Below, piece by piece: positions 7,374 to 12,599 of a stretch of 12,599 nucleotides of DNA. Source of the DNA: an uncultured Bacillota bacterium (GTDB lineage: Bacteria; Bacillota; Clostridia; Peptostreptococcales; Anaerovoracaceae). The DNA lies in contig CAMNNG010000029.1 in NCBI GenBank assembly GCA_946545145.1, positions 1 to 12,599 on the forward strand, read 5' to 3'. The notes under the pieces were generated by a model, which was not told the DNA's origin, ran no database searches, and was given only the letters and a program-made list of their open reading frames with translations. A program made the translations under genes and the position numbers. Each line of letters opens with the position of its first letter. Within the stretch, counting starts at the first letter, position 1.

Positions 7374-7984
7374 TGGCAAAATACGCTGTTATAGGAGGAA
7401 CTTTCGATCCGGTGCATCTCGGACATCTCTCGTTCGCGAGAGACGTCCTGGAGCAGACGGACGTGGATGAAGTGATCTTCATGCCGGCGAAGCTCCAGCC
7501 GTTCAAGCTCGGTGAGGACGTGTCACCGTTCGAGACGAGGTTTGCGATGCTGAAGATCGCCTGCGCGGAGCACGACGGGATCAGCGTATCGAGGCTCGAA
7601 AACGATCTCGAAGGCGTCTCGTACACATACAGGACTCTCGATGAGCTTCGCGAGAGGCTGAAGAAGGGCGACGAGCTCTACTTCATCACCGGAAGCGACA
7701 CCTTCACGAAGCTGGATACATGGACGAACGCGGAGCATCTTCTCAGGACGAACAGCTTCATCGTAGGCGTAAGGCCGGGATATCCGACTGAAGAGCTCGA
7801 GGAGAAGCGGGCGGAGTTCCTTGAAAAATACGGGACTCAGTCAGTCGTCATCAACAACGAGAGACTCGACATATCATCTACGATGGTAAGGGAGCTTACG
7901 GCGGAGGGAAAGTCCATTTCGGACCTCGTGACGCCGGGAGTGGAAAACTACATAAAAACACATGGACTATATAAGCAGGACTGA
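7373..7984 (+). CDS. nadD: Nicotinate-nucleotide adenylyltransferase
   Basis: NadD transfers AMP from ATP to nicotinate mononucleotide, giving deamido-NAD, an essential step in NAD biosynthesis in the cytoplasm. Counting from the ATG at 7373 it has 203 aa, the normal size. It shows the nucleotidyltransferase signature GGTFDPVHLGH (residues 8-18, with the H15/H18 pair of the HxGH motif), the family segment FITGSDTF, and the C-terminal ISSTMVR motif (residues 167-173). The start forms a TGATG overlap with the aspS stop, so the two are probably translationally coupled. NadD is followed by yqeK with a 23-nt overlap, the standard nadD-yqeK-rsfS order of Firmicutes. In many clostridia nadD instead follows obg and an RNA-binding yhbY-like gene, so its fusion to the aspS end is a local arrangement. 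Confidence 0.95.
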   Translation: MAKYAVIGGTFDPVHLGHLSFARDVLEQTDVDEVIFMPAKLQPFKLGEDVSPFETRFAMLKIACAEHDGISVSRLENDLEGVSYTYRTLDELRERLKKGDELYFITGSDTFTKLDTWTNAEHLLRTNSFIVGVRPGYPTEELEEKRAEFLEKYGTQSVVINNERLDISSTMVRELTAEGKSISDLVTPGVENYIKTHGLYKQD

Positions 7985-8537
7985 AAAACAGAAGATATGG
8001 GACTCGCTTACTGAAAAGCGCAGGGTCCATACACAGGGCGTCCTCGAAAAGGCCCTCGAGATGGCAGGCATCTTCGGGGCTGACGCGGATAAGGTCGAGG
8101 TCGCCGTCATCTGCCACGACGTCTACAGAGGCAGGAAGGACGACGAGCTCAACGCCCTCATAGATGAATTCGGCATCGACGAAAGATACAAGAACAATGC
8201 CAATCTCTCGCATTCGAAGATCGCGTGCGCGATGATGAAGAGAGACCTCGGCATCACGGACGAGGACATCCTGAACGCCGTGTCGTATCACACGACGGGA
8301 AGAAGAGGGATGAGCGTCCTTGAGAAGATAGTATTCCTCGCCGACGCCATAGAGAAAGGAAGGGATTACCCGGGAGTGGACGATATCAGAAAAAGGGCCG
8401 AGACGGATCTTGACGGAGCCTGCCTGATGTCGCTTGAGGGAACGATAGGCTTCCTCAAAAGCCAGGGATTTTCCGAAGATGAGATAGACACAGATACGAT
8501 CGACGCTAGAGACGATCTTATTGATAAAACACTTTAA
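7962..8537 (+). CDS. yqeK: YqeK-type HD-domain Ap4A hydrolase
   Basis: YqeK proteins are HD-domain phosphohydrolases that cleave diadenosine tetraphosphate symmetrically to two ADP, controlling an alarmone formed by aminoacyl-tRNA synthetases. This copy has 191 aa, normal for the family. Expected metal ligands are visible: H23 (RRVHTQGV), H52-D53 (VICHDVYR), H84 (LSHSKIA), H110 (SYHTTGRRGM) and D128 (LADAIEKGRDYPGVDDIR). The family block LEKIVFLAD…YPGV is strongly matched. One variation is Arg56 in HDxxR, where Bacillus YqeK has HDxxK. The ATG at 7962 lies inside nadD with no good Shine-Dalgarno at normal spacing (GGGAGTGGA is about 17 nt upstream), so initiation probably depends on ribosomes finishing nadD. 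The assignment is by motif; the enzymatic activity is inferred from characterised homologues. Confidence 0.92.
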   Translation: MDYISRTEKQKIWDSLTEKRRVHTQGVLEKALEMAGIFGADADKVEVAVICHDVYRGRKDDELNALIDEFGIDERYKNNANLSHSKIACAMMKRDLGITDEDILNAVSYHTTGRRGMSVLEKIVFLADAIEKGRDYPGVDDIRKRAETDLDGACLMSLEGTIGFLKSQGFSEDEIDTDTIDARDDLIDKTL

Positions 8538-8540
8538 AGA

Positions 8541-8546
8541 AAGGGG
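8541..8546 (+). promoter_or_regulatory. Ribosome binding site deciding the rsfS start
   Basis: AAGGGG sits 7 nt before ATG 8554 in the short spacer after yqeK. It supports this ATG over an in-frame TTG at 8521, which lies within yqeK, has no purine-rich site and would add 11 residues unlike the family. Confidence 0.65.
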
Positions 8547-8553
8547 ACCAAAC

Positions 8554-8901
8554 ATGGACACAAGAGAGCTGGCTCTCACAGCGGCAAAAGCGCTGGATGA
8601 CAAGCAGGGAACAGACATAGTGATCATTGACATCGGTGAAAAATCGTCATTCGCAGACTACCTCGTCCTAGCCTCGGGCAGCAACGCAAGACTGATTGCT
8701 GCCCTGACAGACGAAGTCGAGGACAAAATGGCTGAAGAAGGCGTTCTCGTAAAGAGTATAGAAGGAACGAAGGAATCGGGCTGGATCCTCATGGATTACG
8801 GTGATGTGATAGTGAATATCCTTACGACCGAGATGAGGGAGAGGTACAACATCGAGAAGGTCTGGGCCGACTGTGAAACGGTATCATTGGAGGAAATGTA
8901 G
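8554..8901 (+). CDS. rsfS: Ribosomal silencing factor RsfS
   Basis: RsfS (formerly YbeB/Iojap) binds ribosomal protein uL14 on the 50S subunit and blocks joining with 30S, reducing translation in stationary phase or starvation. The 115-aa length is typical. Recognisable segments are ALDDKQGTDIVIIDIGE, SFADYLVLASGSNARLIAAL (family: sxxaDyfVIasgxSxrqv), EGTKESGWILMDYGDVIVNI and the end TEMRERYNIEKVWAD. No membrane segment is present. The gene follows yqeK by 16 nt and precedes leuS by 2 nt. It uses codons TCA and CTA close together near its start, which are absent from hisS and nearly absent from aspS, fitting lower expression than the synthetases. A start at TTG 8521 is unlikely. Confidence 0.95.
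   Translation: MDTRELALTAAKALDDKQGTDIVIIDIGEKSSFADYLVLASGSNARLIAALTDEVEDKMAEEGVLVKSIEGTKESGWILMDYGDVIVNILTTEMRERYNIEKVWADCETVSLEEM
8889..8894 (+). promoter_or_regulatory. Ribosome binding site of leuS
   Basis: GGAGGA lies 9 nt before the leuS ATG and within the last codons of rsfS, which ends only 2 nt before leuS. Translation of the two is likely linked. Confidence 0.8.
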
Positions 8902-8903
8902 AA

Positions 8904-11402
8904 ATGGAAAGAAGATATAACGCGGCAGCGATAGAGAAAAAGTGGCAGAAAGTGTGGGAGGATACGAACGCGTTCCACGTTACGGAAGATCCGGACAAGG
9001 AAAAGTTCTATGACCTCGTAATGTATCCCTATCCGTCGGGCAAGCTGCACATGGGTCACCTCAGAAACTACGCGATCGGCGACGTCGTCGCAAGATCGAA
9101 GAAGATGGAAGGATACAACGTCCTTCATCCGATCGGCTATGACGCTTTCGGTCTTCCGGCTGAGAACGCAGCCATCGAGCACGGCGTAGAGCCGAGCAAA
9201 TGGACGCACGAGAACATGGATGAGATGGACGCCCAGCTCAAGACGATGGGCATCTCGTACGACTGGGACAGAAAGATCTATTCGTGCGATCCGCTCTACA
9301 TGAAGTGGATGCAGTGGATATTCATCCAGTTCTTCAAGAAGGGCGTCGCTTACAAAAAAGATACTGACGTCAACTGGTGCCCGTCCTGCAAGACGGTACT
9401 TGCCAACGAGCAGGTATGGCAGGGCGAGTGCGAGCGCTGCGGCTCCGTCGTCGAGAAGAAAAAGCTCTCGCAGTGGAACTTCAAGACGACTGCTTATGCT
9501 GAGAGACTGCTGGCGAACATCGACACGAAGCTCGGCGGATGGCCGGACAGCGTAAGGACGATGCAGAGAAACTGGATCGGAAAGAGCACGGGCGCGAACA
9601 TGACGTTCCCGATCGATGGATCCGACAAGGTCATCGAAGTATTCACGACAAGGGCGGACACAACGTACGGCGTAACGTTCATGGTACTTTCGCCTGAGCA
9701 TCCGTTCGTTGAAGAGCTCATCAAGGGCAAACCGTGCGAAGAGGAAGCGAGAAAATACATCCGCGAGTGCTCCATGAAGTCCGAGATCGAAAGAACGGCT
9801 GAGGGCAAGGAGAAGACGGGCGTATTCATCGATTCCTACGCTATCAACAGACTGACAGGAAAGAAGGTCCCGATCTTCATCACGGACTACGTACTCATGG
9901 GCTACGGAACAGGCGCCGTAATGGGCGTGCCGGCTCACGACCAGCGTGACTTCGACTTCGCGAAGAAGTTCGGCCTCGAGATCATCCCGACGATCCAGCC
10001 GGAAGATCCCTCGATCGACCCGAACGACCTGAAAGAAGCCTTCCTCGCAGAAGGAAAGGTCATCAACTCCGGACAGTTCAACGGAATGGACTGGCGTGAC
10101 GCTATCCCGGCTATGGAGAAATACATCGAAGAGCAGGGATGGGGACATCACACCATCACATATAAGATGAGAGACTGGATCATCTCGCGTCAGCGCTACT
10201 GGGGCTGCCCGATCCCGATGATCTGGTGCGACGACTGCGGATGGGTTCCTGAGAAGGAAGAGAACCTCCCGGTAATGCTGCCGACAGACGTCGAGTTCAC
10301 AGGAACAGGCGACTCCCCGATCACGACGAGCAAGACCTTCCAGGAAGGCGTTACATGCCCGTGCTGCGGAAAGCCGGCAAGAAGAGAAGTCGACACGATG
10401 GATACATTCCTCGACTCCTCATGGTACATGCTCAGATACACTGACCCGCAGAACGACAAGGAAGCCTTCAACAAGGAAAAGGCTGACTACTGGATGAACG
10501 TAGACCAGTACATCGGCGGAATCGAGCACGCAACGATGCACCTGCTCTATGCGCGCTTCTTCCAGATGGTACTCTACGATCTGGGTCTGACGAAATATGA
10601 AGAGCCGTTTGAGAACCTGCTTACTCAGGGCATGGTAATCAAGGGCTACACAGACAAGAACGGCAACTACGTCAAAGCCAAGATGAGCAAATCGCTCGGC
10701 AACGTCGTCAGCCCGGCTGAGATCATCGACAAGTACGGCGCCGACACGGCAAGGATGTTCATCCTCTTCGCCGCTCCGCCGGAAAGAGAGCTCGACTGGT
10801 CCGAGGCAGGCGTTGAGGGAAGCTACCGCTTCATCAACAGGGTATACAGACTCGTTTACGACTTCGTTGAGGAGTACGGAAACGGCGAAATGAGCGAAGA
10901 AGCGAAGAACGACGCCGATAAGAAGCTGGTTTACAGACTCAACCTTACTGTAAAGAAGGTCGGAGAAGACATCAGAAAATTCGCCTTCAATACAGCGATC
11001 AGTTCGATCATGGAGCTGGTCAACGAAATGTACAAATACAAGGACGGAGAGATGAACCCCGAGCTGTTCAGATTCTGCATCAACAGGCTGATGCTCGTCC
11101 TCTCACCGTTCGTTCCGCACGTTTGCGAAGAGATGTGGCAGCACACAGGTCACGAGGATCTGATCTACGATCAGTCATGGCCTTCGTATGATGAAAGCGC
11201 CATCACTCTCGATACCGTCCAGATGGTCGTCCAGATCAACGGAAAGGTCAAGGACAGGATCGAGGTCGCAAAGGATGCGTCTAAGGAAGCGATCGAAGAA
11301 CAGGCTATGGCTGCTGATAAGATCAAGGAGCTGCTCGAGGGCAAGAATGTGGTCAAGGTGATCACAGTCCCGGGCAAGATCGTGAACATCGTCGCGAAAT
11401 AG
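8904..11402 (+). CDS. leuS: Leucyl-tRNA synthetase
   Basis: This class I synthetase charges tRNA-Leu. At 832 aa it falls between Bacillus (~805) and E. coli (860). The catalytic signatures are HMGH at H49-H52 (YPYPSGKLHMGHLRNYAIGD) and KMSKS at K593-S597. The CP1 editing domain is present, with TTRADTTYGVTFMV and GYGTGAVMGVPAHDQRDFDFA including the aspartate that discharges mischarged tRNA. A zinc-type cluster (NWCPSC…CERCG) lies before CP1, and a second set (WCDDCG…CPCCG) precedes the DTMDTFLDSSWY segment; the second set is absent from E. coli and B. subtilis LeuRS but known in other bacterial lineages. The anticodon-binding helical region begins near residue 650, and the C-terminal domain ends with QINGKVKDRIEV. 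No T-box leader can fit upstream, since rsfS ends 2 nt before the start. Confidence 0.98.
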   Translation: MERRYNAAAIEKKWQKVWEDTNAFHVTEDPDKEKFYDLVMYPYPSGKLHMGHLRNYAIGDVVARSKKMEGYNVLHPIGYDAFGLPAENAAIEHGVEPSKWTHENMDEMDAQLKTMGISYDWDRKIYSCDPLYMKWMQWIFIQFFKKGVAYKKDTDVNWCPSCKTVLANEQVWQGECERCGSVVEKKKLSQWNFKTTAYAERLLANIDTKLGGWPDSVRTMQRNWIGKSTGANMTFPIDGSDKVIEVFTTRADTTYGVTFMVLSPEHPFVEELIKGKPCEEEARKYIRECSMKSEIERTAEGKEKTGVFIDSYAINRLTGKKVPIFITDYVLMGYGTGAVMGVPAHDQRDFDFAKKFGLEIIPTIQPEDPSIDPNDLKEAFLAEGKVINSGQFNGMDWRDAIPAMEKYIEEQGWGHHTITYKMRDWIISRQRYWGCPIPMIWCDDCGWVPEKEENLPVMLPTDVEFTGTGDSPITTSKTFQEGVTCPCCGKPARREVDTMDTFLDSSWYMLRYTDPQNDKEAFNKEKADYWMNVDQYIGGIEHATMHLLYARFFQMVLYDLGLTKYEEPFENLLTQGMVIKGYTDKNGNYVKAKMSKSLGNVVSPAEIIDKYGADTARMFILFAAPPERELDWSEAGVEGSYRFINRVYRLVYDFVEEYGNGEMSEEAKNDADKKLVYRLNLTVKKVGEDIRKFAFNTAISSIMELVNEMYKYKDGEMNPELFRFCINRLMLVLSPFVPHVCEEMWQHTGHEDLIYDQSWPSYDESAITLDTVQMVVQINGKVKDRIEVAKDASKEAIEEQAMAADKIKELLEGKNVVKVITVPGKIVNIVAK

Positions 11403-11418
11403 CCCGCTTCCGGATAAT

Positions 11419-11423
11419 GGAGG
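11419..11423 (+). promoter_or_regulatory. Closely spaced ribosome binding site of the RNase J gene
   Basis: GGAGG ends only 3 nt before ATG 11427, shorter than for the other genes here. An in-frame TAA at 11415 rules out any earlier start, and the next Met is internal to the conserved domain, so this ATG is still the start. Confidence 0.65.
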
Positions 11424-11426
11424 AAT

Positions 11427-12599
11427 ATGAAAAACAGAAAAAGAAATAATGACACAAAGAAACTGAAGATCATCCCGCTCGGAGGGCTGCATGAGATCGG
11501 AAAGAACATGACGGCCATCGAATACGACGGGGAAATGATCATCATAGACTGCGGCATGTCGTTCCCGGACGATGAGATGTTCGGTATCGATGTCGTCATC
11601 CCTGATTATACCTATCTCGAAGAGACGAAGGCGAAGATCAGGGGCGTCATCATAACGCACGGTCATGAAGACCACATTGGCGGCGTGCCGTTCCTGCTCG
11701 AAAAAGTCAATGTGCCGATCTACGGCACGCCTCTTCCGCTCGGACTCATCAAGGCGAAGCTCGATGAGCGCGGCATGAAGGGCAGACTCAAGAAGGTCAG
11801 AGCAGGACAGAAGATAAAACTCGGATGCTTCAATATCGAGATAATAAGGACGACGCACTCGATCGCCGATGCTGTATGCCTGTCGATAGATACACCTGTC
11901 GGCAAGGTCTTCCATACGGGCGACTTCAAGATCGATCTGACTCCGGTCGACGGAGAGCCGATAGATCTTGCAAGATTCGCAGAGATCGGAAAGAAGGGCG
12001 TCCTTCTTCTGATGAGCGATTCGACGAACGCCGTAAGGCCCGGATACACGAAATCCGAAAAGCTCGTCGGAGAAACTCTCAAAGATATATTCAGATCGTC
12101 GAAGAAGAGGATCATTATCGCGACGTTCTCATCGAATGTCCACAGGATACAGAAGATCATCGACCTGGCAAAGGAGAACAGGAGGAAGGTCGCTGTATCC
12201 GGAAGGAGCATGGAGAAGGTCGTGACCCTCGCCCAGGAGCTCGGCTACCTCAAGGTGCCGGCCAACACTCTCGTGGACATAAGGGAAGCGAAAAAGTATC
12301 CTGACAGCCAGCTCGTCATCATCACGACGGGAAGCCAGGGAGAGCCGATGAGCGCTCTTTCGAGGATGGCTACGAACGATCACAAGAACATAGAGATAAA
12401 GAAGGGCGACAGGATCATCCTCTCGTCCACACCGATACCCGGAAACGAAAAGCTCGTATGGAACGTAGTCAACCTTCTGTTCGAGAAGGGCGCCGAGGTC
12501 ATCTACTCGGACATCGCCGAGACACACGTTTCCGGTCACGCCTGCCAGGAGGAGCTGAAGCTGATCCTTTCGCTGATCAAGCCGAAGTACTTCATGCCG
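11427..12599 (+). CDS. rnj: Ribonuclease J (5' part, runs off the window)
   Basis: RNase J is a metallo-beta-lactamase/beta-CASP ribonuclease with 5'-3' exonuclease and endonuclease activity, central to mRNA turnover and rRNA maturation in Firmicutes. The window holds the first 391 codons of an expected ~550 or more; no stop is reached. After a short basic leader (MKNRKRNNDTKK) comes IIPLGGLHEIGKNM, where most homologues read GGLGEIGKN or GGLNEIGKN. Metal ligands are H78, H80, D82 and H83 in THGHEDHIGG, H144 (TTHSIAD) and D166 (HTGDFK). The beta-CASP part shows LMSDSTNA, ATFSSNVHRIQ, TTGSQGEPMSALSRMA, SSTPIPGNEK and THVSGHACQEELK (H367, H371), the last being the conserved motif B region. J1 and J2 paralogues cannot be told apart from this part. 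It follows leuS by 24 nt with no terminator, so it may share the transcript. Confidence 0.95.
   Translation, partial: MKNRKRNNDTKKLKIIPLGGLHEIGKNMTAIEYDGEMIIIDCGMSFPDDEMFGIDVVIPDYTYLEETKAKIRGVIITHGHEDHIGGVPFLLEKVNVPIYGTPLPLGLIKAKLDERGMKGRLKKVRAGQKIKLGCFNIEIIRTTHSIADAVCLSIDTPVGKVFHTGDFKIDLTPVDGEPIDLARFAEIGKKGVLLLMSDSTNAVRPGYTKSEKLVGETLKDIFRSSKKRIIIATFSSNVHRIQKIIDLAKENRRKVAVSGRSMEKVVTLAQELGYLKVPANTLVDIREAKKYPDSQLVIITTGSQGEPMSALSRMATNDHKNIEIKKGDRIILSSTPIPGNEKLVWNVVNLLFEKGAEVIYSDIAETHVSGHACQEELKLILSLIKPKYFMP

Noticed and set aside
5595..7379. A 594-codon minus-strand frame covering almost all of aspS
   Set aside because: Same cause: an in-register shadow of a codon-biased gene. The sense strand encodes an unmistakable AspRS.
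8515..8545. Possible promoter in the AT-rich yqeK–rsfS junction (TTGATA…TTTAAA)
   Set aside because: The two boxes are only about 6 nt apart, far from the ~17 nt needed, so this is not a credible promoter.
1..12599. A new defence, mobile or otherwise undescribed system
   Set aside because: All ten genes are recognisable core genes with intact motifs. There is no transposase, integrase, toxin-antitoxin pair, CRISPR array, reverse transcriptase or unexplained intergenic region.

Overview
The window is a compact stretch of housekeeping genes, all on the + strand, from a low-redundancy Firmicutes-type genome, most likely a member of Clostridia. Evidence for this placement is the combination of a bifunctional Rel, a HemZ-type radical-SAM protein, YqeK, RsfS and RNase J, and the rel–MBL–hemZ–hisS–aspS order that is typical of clostridia. 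Coding sequence is fairly GC-rich for this group. Arginine is often AGA/AGG, and TTA, CTA and TCA codons are almost absent from the large genes. Genus-level placement is not supported by what can be seen.

Layout: relA (9-2192); a 60-nt spacer with small GCCGGAT repeats; a glyoxalase-II-like metallo-beta-lactamase-fold hydrolase (2253-2870); hemZ (2863-4296, TTG start, overlapping its neighbour by 8 nt); hisS (4300-5550); aspS (5586-7373); nadD (7373-7984, one-base TGATG overlap with aspS); yqeK (7962-8537, 23-nt overlap with nadD); rsfS (8554-8901); leuS (8904-11402); and the first 391 codons of an RNase J gene (11427 to the window edge). The largest gap is 60 nt, so there is no gene-free stretch to describe. 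I see no terminator, convincing promoter, T-box, tRNA, rRNA, CRISPR or mobile element inside the window, so the simplest reading is one long transcript whose promoter lies upstream of base 1.

Functionally the genes centre on matching translation to nutrient state. Three synthetases charge His, Asp and Leu tRNAs. Rel senses uncharged tRNA on the ribosome and makes or degrades (p)ppGpp. YqeK hydrolyses Ap4A, a side product of synthetases. RsfS keeps ribosomal subunits apart in starvation. NadD makes the NAD precursor, and RNase J turns over mRNA. The arrangement looks like two separately conserved clusters (rel…aspS and nadD-yqeK-rsfS-leuS) joined at the aspS/nadD junction.

I looked for an undescribed system and did not find one: every open frame is a recognisable core gene. 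The points of interest are organisational (the joined clusters, no room for T-boxes, no dtd between relA and the MBL gene) or small local features (a tandem duplication in hemZ, the codon bias that creates very long antisense frames, a variant HD motif in YqeK).
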